A stretch of DNA of 64,000 bases from Streptococcus sp. oral taxon 431 (GTDB lineage: Bacteria > Bacillota > Bacilli > Lactobacillales > Streptococcaceae): positions 2,005,001 through 2,069,000 of the forward strand of contig NZ_CP014264.1 of NCBI RefSeq assembly GCF_001553685.1, read 5' to 3'. Below are positions 1 through 9,459 of this stretch, in pieces (within the stretch, counting starts at the first letter, position 1; every line of letters starts with the position of its first letter). The position numbers and the translations under genes were made by a program. Below the pieces are notes generated by a model. The model was not told the origin of the DNA and searched no databases. It saw only the letters and a list, made by a program, of their open reading frames with translations.

Positions 1-868
1 CTAGCCCTAAAGCTATTTCGGAGAGAACCAGCTATCTCCAAGTTCGTTTGGAATTTCTCCGCTACCCACAAGTCATCCAAGCACTTTTCAACGTGCCCTG
101 GTTCGGTCCTCCAGTGCGTCTTACCGCACCTTCAACCTGCTCATGGGTAGGTCACATGGTTTCGGGTCTACGACATAATACTAAAGCGCCCTTTTCAGAC
201 TCGGTTTCCCTACGGCTCCGTCTCTTCAACTTAACCTCGCATCATATCGTAACTCGCCGGTTCATTCTACAAAAGGCACGCTCTCACCCATTAACGGGCT
301 CGAACTTGTTGTAGGCACACGGTTTCAGGTTCTATTTCACTCCCCTCCCGGGGTGCTTTTCACCTTTCCCTCACGGTACTGGTTCACTATCGGTCACTAG
401 GGAGTATTTAGGGTTGGGAGATGGTCCTCCCAGATTCCGACGGGATTTCACGTGTCCCGCCGTACTCAGGATACTGCTAGGTACAAAGACTATTTTAAAT
501 ACGAGGCTATCACTCTCTTTGGCTGATTTTCCCAAACCATTCTTCTATAGTCTTTGAGTCCACATTGCAGTCCTACAACCCCGAAGAGTAAACTCTTCGG
601 TTTGCCCTCCTGCCGTTTCGCTCGCCGCTACTAAGGCAATCGCTTTTGCTTTCTCTTCCTGCAGCTACTTAGATGTTTCAGTTCACTGCGTCTTCCTCCT
701 CATATCCTTAACAGATATGGGTAACAGGTAGTACCTGTTGGGTTCCCCCATTCGGAAATCCCTGGATCATCGCTTACTTACAGCTACCCAAGGCATATCG
801 TCGTTTGTCACGTCCTTCTTCGGCTCCTAGTGCCAAGGCATCCACCGTGCGCCCTTATTAACTTAACC
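1..868 (-). rRNA. rrl: 23S ribosomal RNA, 5' part (cut by window start)
   Basis: The minus strand reads as the 5' part of 23S rRNA. Its 5' end (GGTTAAGTTAATAAGGGCGC) maps to about 868, and the conserved domain I-II sequence runs leftward out of the window. The short protein ORFs across it are not genes. It is the second rRNA of an rrn operon transcribed right to left (16S, tRNA-Ala, 23S). The exact mature 5' end may differ by a few bases. Confidence 0.97.
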
Positions 869-992
869 TTATTTTCTGACCTTTCAGTCATAAACTCTTA
901 TTAATACTACAGCGTTTTCGGTTTATTTTCTTGTTACTATTTGATATAGATATTCAATTTTCAATGTGCATTACTTGGTGATCTCTCACCAA

Positions 993-1065
993 TGGAGCCT
1001 AGCGGGATCGAACCGCTGACCTCCTGCGTGCAAAGCAGGCGCTCTCCCAGCTGAGCTAAGGCCCC
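993..1065 (-). tRNA. tRNA-Ala (TGC anticodon) in the 16S-23S spacer
   Basis: On minus, a complete 73-nt cloverleaf: 7-bp acceptor stem GGGGCCT/AGGCTCC with one G-U pair, a TTTGCAC anticodon loop (anticodon TGC) and a TTCGATC T-loop, with discriminator A. CCA is not encoded. Its place between 16S and 23S is the usual streptococcal arrangement, and it is processed from the rRNA precursor. Confidence 0.97.
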
Positions 1066-1109
1066 ACAAGACCTCTCAAGACTAAACAAGACCAATGTGC
1101 ATTCCTTAT

Positions 1110-2662
<1,553 letters not shown>

Positions 2663-2817
2663 AGTTTGAGTTCTCACTCATTTCTGTCACTGACAGATTT
2701 ATTGTTTTTTTCATTGTTCAGTACTACAACTTCAGTTGTAGTGCCCTGCACATTGGTTCGTCTTGTTCAGTTTTCAAAGGTCTTTGTCACTCACTTCTCT
2801 CAAGCGACAACTATATT

Positions 2818-2846
2818 AGTATATCACAGCCGCTTTCGCTTGTCAA
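2818..2846 (-). promoter_or_regulatory. rrn operon promoter
   Basis: On minus: -35 TTGACA (2841-2846), a 17-bp spacer and -10 TATACT (2818-2823), about 155 bp upstream of 16S. This near-consensus sigma-A promoter is the obvious source of the rRNA transcript. AT-rich DNA (about 2850-2880) lies just upstream, where an UP element would be expected. Confidence 0.85.
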
Positions 2847-2904
2847 CACTTTTTTGAAACTTTTTTTAATTTTTTTCATCTAGTGTTTCATCTGTAACAT
2901 ACTA

Positions 2905-2976
2905 TAGTCCGTACGGGATTCGAACCCGTGTTACCGCCGTGAAAAGGCGGTGTCTTAACCCCTTGACCAACGGACC
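2905..2976 (-). tRNA. tRNA-Glu (TTC anticodon)
   Basis: On minus, a 72-nt cloverleaf: acceptor GGTCCGT/ACGGACT (first pair G-U), anticodon loop TTTTCAC (anticodon TTC) and T-loop TTCGAAT. It lies between comX and the rrn promoter, in the same direction, and has its own promoter at 3002-3029. CCA is not encoded. Confidence 0.97.
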
Positions 2977-3001
2977 AGAGTTGTTATTTTCAACTCTTAC
3001 T

Positions 3002-3029
3002 ATTATACCGACTTTTCTAACTTTGTCAA
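3002..3029 (-). promoter_or_regulatory. tRNA-Glu promoter
   Basis: On minus: TTGACA (3024-3029), a 16-bp spacer, TATAAT (3002-3007), about 26 bp upstream of tRNA-Glu. It is close to a perfect sigma-A promoter. It lies right after the comX stop codon, so the tRNA does not depend on comX transcription. Confidence 0.82.
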
Positions 3030-3054
3030 CACCTTTTTTAACTTTTTTTCAATT

Positions 3055-3513
3055 CTACTGAATTACTTCCTGTAACTCTTTCAGCATGGCTTTGCGTCCC
3101 TTGAAACGCTCATCTGCCCAGAGGCGTTCATAGGCTTCTTGCTTATCTTGTGGTAACTTTCTTCTATAACTATCCAACAATTCATGAAGGGCGTAGTAAT
3201 CATCCAGCCACAATCCTCCTTCTGGTAGGCGATGGCTAATCTCGCCTACTTCTTCATAGGCCATACGGTCCAGGCGACGTTTTTGACTCTCTTGTTTTCT
3301 GACGCTATCTAGGATTCGATTGCGAAATTTTGTTTTGAAGTAGACGTAGAGCTTCTTTTCCTCTTCCACTAATTCTGGATGAGCCTCGAGGAGTTCATAG
3401 AGACAGATCAGTCCTTCTTGATCCCAATCCTCTTTTTCCCACAGGTGGAGATAATAATCTTTTCGGCATCTATGGACAATACCTTTTACTTTCTCATAAT
3501 ACTTTTCAAGCAT
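3055..3513 (-). CDS. comX: Competence-specific alternative sigma factor ComX (SigX)
   Basis: 152 residues. ComX directs RNA polymerase to cin-box promoters of the late competence genes (DNA uptake and recombination). Recognised by the ComX-like blocks YYLHLWEKEDWDQEGL, YFKTKFRNRILDSVRKQES and YEEVGEISHRLPEGGLWLDDYY. I chose the internal ATG at 3513 rather than the upstream in-frame start because GGGGGAAAG lies just before it and the longer N-terminus is unlike ComX. Length is close to the family's ~159. The neighbourhood (rpsD upstream; tRNA-Glu and rrn downstream, all on minus) matches the known habit of comX sitting beside rRNA operons. The -10 box and ribosome-binding site are embedded in a 19-bp perfect inverted repeat (separate entry). 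A ComE-type binding site was not confirmed. Confidence 0.93.
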   Translation of the reverse strand: MLEKYYEKVKGIVHRCRKDYYLHLWEKEDWDQEGLICLYELLEAHPELVEEEKKLYVYFKTKFRNRILDSVRKQESQKRRLDRMAYEEVGEISHRLPEGGLWLDDYYALHELLDSYRRKLPQDKQEAYERLWADERFKGRKAMLKELQEVIQ

Positions 3514-3516
3514 TTG

Positions 3517-3562
3517 CTTTCCCCCTTTCTCTGCTTGTAGTATAGCAGAGAAAGGGGGAAAG
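3517..3562 (-). promoter_or_regulatory. comX promoter/RBS inside a perfect 19-bp inverted repeat
   Basis: Arms CTTTCCCCCTTTCTCTGCT (3517-3535) and its exact complement (3544-3562) flank 8 bases. On minus, the -10 box TATACT is at 3539-3544, overlapping the loop and the first base of one arm. The downstream arm contains the GGGGG ribosome-binding site, three bases from the ATG. RNA started at this promoter would hold only one arm. RNA reading through from rpsD would hold both and could fold the RBS away. The repeat is seen directly; the role is inference. Confidence 0.7.
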
Positions 3563-3671
3563 AGGGGCTTTGATTTCTGTCTTGTGTTTTTTGAGTCTGT
3601 AATGTTATTGATTATAAGTTTGTAATTCACGTAAAGCTGGCTAGTTTTTCATAATCTAATTTTCAGACAAA

Positions 3672-3697
3672 GCAAAAAGCCCACTGTTGTAGGCTTT
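3672..3697 (-). terminator. Terminator after rpsD
   Basis: On minus, an 8-bp stem AAGCCTAC / GTGGGCTT (one G-U) with loop AACA followed by a T-rich tail. It lies 21-46 bases after the rpsD stop and before comX, so it separates a ribosomal-protein transcript from the competence sigma gene. Confidence 0.75.
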
Positions 3698-3717
3698 CTG
3701 TAAGATATATCTTAAAA

Positions 3718-4329
3718 TTAAAGCATTTTGTTGTAGAATTCAACGACAAGTGCTTCGTTAATTTCTGGGTTGATTTCATCGCGTTCTGGCAAACGAGTCA
3801 ATGAACCTTCCAATTTTTCAGCATCGAATGATACGAATGCTGGACGTCCAAGAGTAGCTTCTACTGCTTCAAGGATAGCTGGAACTTTCAATGATTTTTC
3901 ACGAACTGAGATCACTTGACCTGGAGTTACGCGATATGATGGAATATCAACGCGTTTTCCGTCAACAAGGATGTGACCGTGGTTTACGAATTGACGAGCT
4001 TGACGACGAGTAGTCGCAAGACCAAGACGGTAAACAACGTTATCCAAACGGCGTTCCAAAAGAAGCATGAAGTTGAAACCTAGGATTCCGCCTTTGATTT
4101 TTGTAGCTTGTACGAACAAGTTACGGAATTGTTTTTCACCTACACCGTAAGTGAAGCGAAGTTTTTGTTTTTCAGCCAATTGCAAACCGTATTCTGACAA
4201 TTTAGAACGGTTGTTTGGTCCGTGTTGTCCTGGTACGTAGTTACGACGTGCCAATTCTTTACCTGTACCTGTAAGTGAAAGGCCAAGGCGACGAGCTTGT
4301 TTCCAAGATGGTCCTGTATAACGTGACAT
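3718..4329 (-). CDS. rpsD: 30S ribosomal protein S4
   Basis: 203 residues, the usual length. S4 binds 16S rRNA early in 30S assembly and in many bacteria represses its own translation. N-terminal [19 protein letters not shown] and the S4 RNA-binding domain ([11 protein letters not shown] ... [19 protein letters not shown], about residues 92-135) are clear. A strong AGGAGG precedes the ATG. It is a single gene with its own promoter and terminator, upstream of comX on the same strand. Confidence 0.98.
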   Translation of the reverse strand: MSRYTGPSWKQARRLGLSLTGTGKELARRNYVPGQHGPNNRSKLSEYGLQLAEKQKLRFTYGVGEKQFRNLFVQATKIKGGILGFNFMLLLERRLDNVVYRLGLATTRRQARQFVNHGHILVDGKRVDIPSYRVTPGQVISVREKSLKVPAILEAVEATLGRPAFVSFDAEKLEGSLTRLPERDEINPEINEALVVEFYNKML

Positions 4330-4435
4330 GTGAATGTCCTCCTGATATAAATAATATTTCGGTGGAAATAGTCACTTAGAAAGCCCTGATTCGTGCAGAT
4401 GCCCTTCGCCTAAACAGCCAAGGTTACTTATTATA
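4330..4435 (-). promoter_or_regulatory. rpsD promoter and possible S4 autoregulatory leader
   Basis: On minus, a TATAAT -10 box at 4430-4435 has only a weak -35. It implies a leader of about 95 nt before rpsD. Firmicute rpsD mRNAs are known to carry S4-binding leaders, so this one may be such an element. I did not derive a convincing pseudoknot by eye. Confidence 0.4.
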
Positions 4436-4523
4436 AGACACCTGTTGACGAGCTTCATGCTTTCCTGCTGATATTTCACACAAAATCCATTTTACCATGA
4501 ATGGCTAGATTTGTAAAGGGGTT

Positions 4524-5576
4524 TTAAGCTTTATTTTCATTGCCAGAGAGATTGAGAAGGAGGGTAAAGGTGCTTCCTAGTCCGTACTGGCTACTGACTG
4601 TAATTTCCCCACCCAATTGATGGGCCAATTCACGCGCAATCGCAAGACCTAAGCCATGACCACCTGTTTTCATATTGCGCGAAGTCTCGACACGATAAAG
4701 GCGTTTGAAAATATTCTTTAAATCCTCTGGAGCAATGCCTTGTCCCTCATCGGTCACACTGATTGAAAGCCGGCTATCCTCCAGCTTAGCTACCACCTCC
4801 AGCTTGGTTCCTGGAGCAGAGTATTTAAAAGCGTTATTGACCAGATTCACCAAGATACGAGAAAGTTTGGCATAATCTCCGTCAACTCGAGCAGACTCAG
4901 GAATCACTTGCAAGTGGACATCTCTCTCCTCCTGCTCAATCAAAAATTGAAATTCACTCATGCACTCAATCAAGAGCTGATCCAGAAAAATGCTGTCTTT
5001 TCCAGGCGTCTTCTCCTGATTTCTAGCTGTATTTAGGGTCAAAAAATTCAACTCCTCAACCAGTTTATTGAGTCTTTCCGTCTGGCGTCCAATGGTTGCT
5101 AGATAATGGGCTTGTTCTCCTTCCTTGATAATCCCGTCCAAAATCCCTTCTACCGTCGCTTGAATCGAAGTGATGGGGGTCTTGATATCATGCGACAACT
5201 GGGCAATCATCAAGCCCTTTTCTCGTTCGCTTTCTTCCAAGGAATCAAAGGTTGCTTGCAAATCATGGGACATTTCATTGAAAGCTTGGCCTAATTGCTG
5301 AAATTCCACAGGCCCTTGAACCTCAAGATTTGAAGGAAAATCCTTGTCCGCTACTCGCTTGGCATGTTCCTTGAGTTTACCCAATGAAGTAAAGACCGGT
5401 GATAGGAGATAGAGACTAATCCCAGCACCAACAAAACTTGCGATTAAAGTCATGCCAATCAGGAAATAAATCTCTCTTTCTTCAATTAACATTCGCTGGA
5501 CTGCCCAAAAAACTACGATAATCGTTAGGAGTGTTGAAATGATATAACCCACTAGAATATAACTTTTTAATTTCAT
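4524..5576 (-). CDS. Sensor histidine kinase, SaeS-like (pneumococcal HK08 type)
   Basis: 350 residues. Two membrane helices (about 5-26 and 36-58) with almost no extracellular loop, then HAMP (about 60-112), HisKA with phospho-acceptor His129 in QLSHDIKTPITS, and an HATPase_c domain (NAFKYS, DEGQGI, GGHGLGLAIA). The tiny outside loop places it among intramembrane-sensing kinases such as SaeS. The ATG overlaps the stop of the response regulator by 4 bases, so the two are translationally coupled. Position between rpsD and a PavB-like adhesin is the TCS08 locus of S. pneumoniae, where this system controls pavB. The gene name is inferred from synteny and not proved. Confidence 0.9.
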   Translation of the reverse strand: MKLKSYILVGYIISTLLTIIVVFWAVQRMLIEEREIYFLIGMTLIASFVGAGISLYLLSPVFTSLGKLKEHAKRVADKDFPSNLEVQGPVEFQQLGQAFNEMSHDLQATFDSLEESEREKGLMIAQLSHDIKTPITSIQATVEGILDGIIKEGEQAHYLATIGRQTERLNKLVEELNFLTLNTARNQEKTPGKDSIFLDQLLIECMSEFQFLIEQEERDVHLQVIPESARVDGDYAKLSRILVNLVNNAFKYSAPGTKLEVVAKLEDSRLSISVTDEGQGIAPEDLKNIFKRLYRVETSRNMKTGGHGLGLAIARELAHQLGGEITVSSQYGLGSTFTLLLNLSGNENKA

Positions 5577-6271
5577 TGACTACCTCGTGCTTTCTCAATT
5601 TTGTAGCCCAAGCCCCAAACTGTTTTTATGGTGGGCGTTTCTGCACTAGCATATTTAGCTAACTCCTGTCGAAGAGCATGAATATGAACATTTAAGGTAT
5701 TGGTATCATCCACATAGTCTTCTTGCCAGACCTTTTCATAAAGATCTGTCTTAGAGAAAACTCGCTTTGGATTGCTGGCTAAAATCCATAAAAGCTCGAA
5801 GGATTTGACTGTCAAATCAAGTGCTACATCTCCTACTTGAGCCTCATGACTACCGTGATTCATTCGTAAATCCCCGAGACTGACAACCTCTATCTCACCC
5901 CCACGATGAAGGCGACGCAAGATATTGTGGACACGTAAAACAAGCTCACGAGGACTAAATGGCTTGGCAATAAAGTCATCTGCCCCCAGGCTTAGGCCGT
6001 AAATCTTGTCCTGCTCGCTTGTCTTAGCCGTAATAAATAGAAAAGGCTGATCTGGAGATTGATACTGAACCTCACTAATCAAATCATAACCATCCATCCG
6101 AGGCATCATGATATCTGTAATAATCAAATCAATCGATTTTCGCTTGAAGATTTCCAAGGCCTCTACTCCATCATGAGCCACCAAAACCTGATACCCTGCC
6201 TGAACCAGATAGCGTTGATGAATATCTGTGATTTCTACCTCGTCGTCAACGAGTAAAATGGTCTTTCCCAT
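5573..6271 (-). CDS. OmpR-family response regulator (pneumococcal RR08/SaeR type)
   Basis: 232 residues. Receiver domain 1-118 with the acidic pocket D9/D10, phospho-acceptor Asp53 (ITDIMMPRMDG), T/S and Lys in ITAKTSE and AKPFSPREL; winged-helix DNA-binding domain about 130-230 (SFELLWILA ... DTNTLNVHIHALRQEL ... TVWGLGYKI). I start it at the ATG at 6271, preceded by GGAGAGAC, rather than at the longer frame. It is the partner of the kinase that follows. The likely target is the adjacent SSURE adhesin, whose promoter carries TTAA repeats with SaeR-like spacing. Its own promoter contains a TATACTA-CAA-TAGTATA palindrome. Confidence 0.93.
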   Translation of the reverse strand: MGKTILLVDDEVEITDIHQRYLVQAGYQVLVAHDGVEALEIFKRKSIDLIITDIMMPRMDGYDLISEVQYQSPDQPFLFITAKTSEQDKIYGLSLGADDFIAKPFSPRELVLRVHNILRRLHRGGEIEVVSLGDLRMNHGSHEAQVGDVALDLTVKSFELLWILASNPKRVFSKTDLYEKVWQEDYVDDTNTLNVHIHALRQELAKYASAETPTIKTVWGLGYKIEKARGSQ

Positions 6272-6298
6272 CTGTCTCTCCTTTGAAAAAAACAGTGC

Positions 6299-6339
6299 TA
6301 TACTACAATAGTATAACACTATTTTAATCGCTTTACGAA
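6299..6339 (-). promoter_or_regulatory. Promoter of the response-regulator/kinase operon with palindrome
   Basis: On minus, -10 TATACT at 6310-6315 and a weak -35 (TTCGTA, 6334-6339, 18-bp spacer). A perfect palindrome TATACTA-N3-TAGTATA (6299-6315) covers the -10 box, which fits repression or autoregulation. No regulator can be named from sequence. Confidence 0.5.
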
Positions 6340-6394
6340 CATTCTAAACCATATCTGGATTTTTCAAATCCTAGATAGAAAGTCTGTAACTAGA

Positions 6395-8623
6395 CTAGTC
6401 ATTTTCCTCTTTTTTAGCTTTCAAACTGAGGCCACCTAGTAGTCCGGCCAAGGCGAGTCCAAGGAAGCCAATAGGAGCCATTGATGGTTGGGCTTCACCA
6501 GTATATGGAAGCATGTCTTTTTGGTCTTTCATTTGATCAGCCATCATCGGATTTGACACCTTGTTATTAGATGCCATCTTGCCTTCATCAGGCATTTTGC
6601 TTGTGGCTGCTGGAACTTGATCTTGCTTCATACTTGGTGTTGCCATAGGCTGGCTAGCATTCATGGTTTTATCTTGCTCTTTATTAGGCATCATCTTATC
6701 CTGGCTAGTAGCTGGCATTTTAGATTTCATCTTAGACGTATCTTGATGACTACTCATCATTGGAGCCGGCATAGCTGAACCATTAGAAGATAGGACGGAA
6801 CCTGACTGCATCGGAACAAGAGACTGATGTCCATTCAAGTTCACTGTCAAATCTTTAGTCGCTACTAGGTTAGTCAAATCGGCCTTACCATCTTTAGCGC
6901 CGTACACTTTGATAGTAGCTTTATAGCTTTGAGTGCCGTTTTGTTTTAAGAGGTCAAGCAAGTCTTTGTCTGATTTACCTTGAGTGCCAGCCAAATCTAC
7001 TTCATAGAAGTAAAGACCTTTGCCCAATTTTTCTACTGGTGGAAGGGCGGGATTTTTGGCTGAACCGTTGTCTGACCATGGGGCCTTATCGGAGGCTTTC
7101 AAAATAAGACGAGTCAACATACCGTCACCAGCGAAGAATTCGTATGGAATAACTTGATTGACGCCAGCTGTAAATGGGCCTGGGAAGTTCGCTTTGTCCA
7201 AGTAAGTAGCTGGAACATCTATTGTGTCTTTAGTGTTGTCGGCTACGCCTTTTTGAACTTCAGCTGTTGTAGTCAAGCCGTTCAAGTTGATATCCAAATC
7301 CTTAGTCGCTACGAGATTTGTCAAATCGGCCTTACCATCCTTCGCACCGTACACTTTGATAGTTGCCTTGTAACTTTGAGTGCCGTTTTGTCTTAAGAAA
7401 TCAAGAAGTTCTTTGTCAGATTTTCCTTGAGTGCCGGCCAAATCCACTTCATAGAAGTAGAGGCCTTTGCCCAATTTCTCTACTGGTGGAAGGGCGGGAT
7501 TTTTAGCTGAACCATTGTCTGACCATGGGGCCTTGTCAGATGCTTTCAAAATGAGGCGGGTCAACATACCGTCACCTGCGAAGAATTCGTATGGAATGAC
7601 TTGATTGACACCGGCTGTGAATGGACCTGGGAAGTTGGCTTTGTCCAAGTAAGTGGCTGGGACGTCCACTGTGTCTTTAGTATTGTCAGCCACGCCTTTT
7701 TGCACTTCAGCTGGAGTGGTCAAGCCATTCAAGTTTACTGTCAAATCCTTAGTCGCTACAAGATTGCTCAAGTCTGCCTTACCATCTTTAGCGCCATACA
7801 CTTTGATAGTAGCTTTATAGCTTTGAGTGCCGTTTTGTTTTAAGAGGTCAAGTAGTTCTTTGTCTGATTTGCCTTGGGTACCTGCCAAATCTACTTCATA
7901 GAAGTAAAGGCCTTTGCCCAATTTTTCTACTGGTGGAAGGGCGGGATTCTTGGCTGAGCCGTTGTCTGACCATGGGGCCTTGTCTGAAGCTTTCAAGATA
8001 AGACGAGTCAACATGCCGTCTCCAGCGAAGAATTCATATGGAATGACTTGATTGACACCGGCTGTGAATGGGCCAGGGAAGTTGGCTTTGTCCAGGTAAG
8101 ATGCTGGAACGTCTACCGTATCTTTGGTATTGTCGGCTACGCCTTTTTGCACTTCAGCTGGAGTAGTTGCTGGTTGAGCTTCATTTGCTTCACGGTCTTG
8201 TCCAGAGACTACAGGAGCAGAATTTGTTGCAAGTTTAACCGCATCTTCTGTCTGTTTCTTAGATTCTGGCTTTGCTTGCACTTCTTCTTTTGGCGCTACT
8301 ACTTGCTCTTTATCAGCAACATCCACTTTTTCTGAAGAGCTTGTAGTATCCAAGCTTGCTTTAAATGTTGAGTCGGCCTGTTCTGAAGGAAGAGCTGTAT
8401 CAACTGCTTCTTTGAGTAGCTCTACTGGTAAATCGCTCTTTGCACTCACCGCATCTGCATCTGGCAAGACTTGAGTCGGGGTTGGATTGACCACATCGGC
8501 ACGTACTGAACTTGGTTGACCAACTAGAACAAAGAAGCCACTAGCCACAACAACTGAGGCAACACCGACACTAAGACGGCGGATAGACCAACGAGTATAT
8601 CTCTGATTTGGATTGAATTTCAT
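6395..8623 (-). CDS. pavB: PavB-like cell-wall adhesin with three SSURE repeats
   Basis: 742 residues. YSIRK-like signal peptide (RWSIRRLSVGV, about 12-45), a low-complexity region, three near-identical SSURE repeats of 149 residues (about 153-301, 302-450, 451-597), a methionine-rich stretch (about 600-700), and the sortase motif LPYTG at 705 with hydrophobic segment and KAKKEEND tail. SSURE domains bind fibronectin and plasminogen in the streptococcal family, and PavB aids colonisation. Pneumococcal PavB varies in repeat number; three is low. It follows RR08/HK08 in the known order, and its promoter has candidate binding sites for that regulator. The methionine-rich C-terminal spacer is unusual. 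The symbol is by homology. Confidence 0.9.
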   Translation of the reverse strand: MKFNPNQRYTRWSIRRLSVGVASVVVASGFFVLVGQPSSVRADVVNPTPTQVLPDADAVSAKSDLPVELLKEAVDTALPSEQADSTFKASLDTTSSSEKVDVADKEQVVAPKEEVQAKPESKKQTEDAVKLATNSAPVVSGQDREANEAQPATTPAEVQKGVADNTKDTVDVPASYLDKANFPGPFTAGVNQVIPYEFFAGDGMLTRLILKASDKAPWSDNGSAKNPALPPVEKLGKGLYFYEVDLAGTQGKSDKELLDLLKQNGTQSYKATIKVYGAKDGKADLSNLVATKDLTVNLNGLTTPAEVQKGVADNTKDTVDVPATYLDKANFPGPFTAGVNQVIPYEFFAGDGMLTRLILKASDKAPWSDNGSAKNPALPPVEKLGKGLYFYEVDLAGTQGKSDKELLDFLRQNGTQSYKATIKVYGAKDGKADLTNLVATKDLDINLNGLTTTAEVQKGVADNTKDTIDVPATYLDKANFPGPFTAGVNQVIPYEFFAGDGMLTRLILKASDKAPWSDNGSAKNPALPPVEKLGKGLYFYEVDLAGTQGKSDKDLLDLLKQNGTQSYKATIKVYGAKDGKADLTNLVATKDLTVNLNGHQSLVPMQSGSVLSSNGSAMPAPMMSSHQDTSKMKSKMPATSQDKMMPNKEQDKTMNASQPMATPSMKQDQVPAATSKMPDEGKMASNNKVSNPMMADQMKDQKDMLPYTGEAQPSMAPIGFLGLALAGLLGGLSLKAKKEEND

Positions 8624-8661
8624 AGGATTCTCCTTAGAGTTTTTCTTTATTTGATGACTCT

Positions 8662-8715
8662 AGTATAATCTCCTAAAATTAAAAAGGATTAAGAAAAAGT
8701 TAAAATTTTTCTTAA
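8662..8715 (-). promoter_or_regulatory. PavB-like promoter with TTAA direct repeats
   Basis: On minus, -10 TATACT (8662-8667) lacks a good -35. Upstream, TTAA recurs at 8679-8682, 8689-8692, 8700-8703 and 8712-8715. The 8700/8689 pair has TTAA-N7-TTAA spacing, as in the staphylococcal SaeR box GTTAA-N6-GTTAA. A 10-bp inverted repeat (8689-8698 with 8706-8715) overlaps them. The arrangement suits activation by the adjacent SaeR-like regulator; this is inference. Confidence 0.5.
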
Positions 8716-8780
8716 ATCCCTCTTATAAAATACTTATATTGACTCAATAGTCGTTGAAAAAAAGAATAGCCATTCCTCTT

Positions 8781-9446
8781 CTACTCACTAAGGTTTGCTA
8801 GGGTATCCAAATATTGGTTATTAATCACCGCCATGATATAGGTATCCGGTTTTAATAAATCATTTGGTCCAAACTGTACATCTAAGGGAGCATTTTCGTA
8901 GTCACGAAAACCGAGGATATTGAGATTGTACCGTCCTCGAAGATCAAGTTGACTTAGACTCTTACCTGACCACGATTGTGGAATTTTCATCTCGACAATT
9001 GAGACATTCTTGTCCAACTGAAAGACATCTACACTGTTATTAAAGAGAATCGTCTGTGCCAACGAACGACCCATCTCAAACTCTGGTGAAATGACTGAGT
9101 CTGCACCGATTTTTTCAAGGACTTTTTTTGCTGTATGGCTTTTAACCTTAGCAATAACAGTCGGCACCCCTAGACTCTTGCAATGCATGACTGCAAGAAC
9201 ACTAGACTCTAGATTTTCACCAGTTGCGACGACTACGGTATCGCAGGTATCAATTCCAGCTGATAACAAGAGTTCCTCATCTGTGATATCTCCAACAACA
9301 CCACGCACCAAGACTGGTTCAAATTGATTGATTCGTTCCTCATGGTTGTCAATAGCGATAATATTTATATCATGCTTGGCGAGAGTAGCCAGAACACTAC
9401 TCCCAAAAATACCCAAGCCTAAAATTCCGATTGTCCGATCTGACAT
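8781..9446 (-). CDS. ktrA: Potassium uptake regulatory subunit KtrA/TrkA
   Basis: 221 residues. RCK_N Rossmann domain with nucleotide-binding GLGIFGSSV near the N-terminus and Asp at the end of beta-2 (IIAIDN), then an RCK_C domain (about 135-215). It forms the cytosolic gating ring on the KtrB channel and binds nucleotide; in pneumococcus the orthologue CabP also binds c-di-AMP. It starts 13 bases after ktrB ends, so the two are one operon. A short GAAT/ATTC hairpin with a T-run (8758-8776) may be a weak terminator. Confidence 0.93.
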   Translation of the reverse strand: MSDRTIGILGLGIFGSSVLATLAKHDINIIAIDNHEERINQFEPVLVRGVVGDITDEELLLSAGIDTCDTVVVATGENLESSVLAVMHCKSLGVPTVIAKVKSHTAKKVLEKIGADSVISPEFEMGRSLAQTILFNNSVDVFQLDKNVSIVEMKIPQSWSGKSLSQLDLRGRYNLNILGFRDYENAPLDVQFGPNDLLKPDTYIMAVINNQYLDTLANLSE

Positions 9447-9459
9447 AGTTTATCCTTTC

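Noticed and set aside
3571..3600. ACAGACTCA and ACAGAAATCA 20 bases apart upstream of comX as a ComE site
   Set aside because: They do not match the ComE repeat consensus well enough, and the distance to the -10 box is uncertain.
7154..8335. Three similar plus-strand frames 447 bp apart
   Set aside because: They mirror the three SSURE repeats on the other strand.
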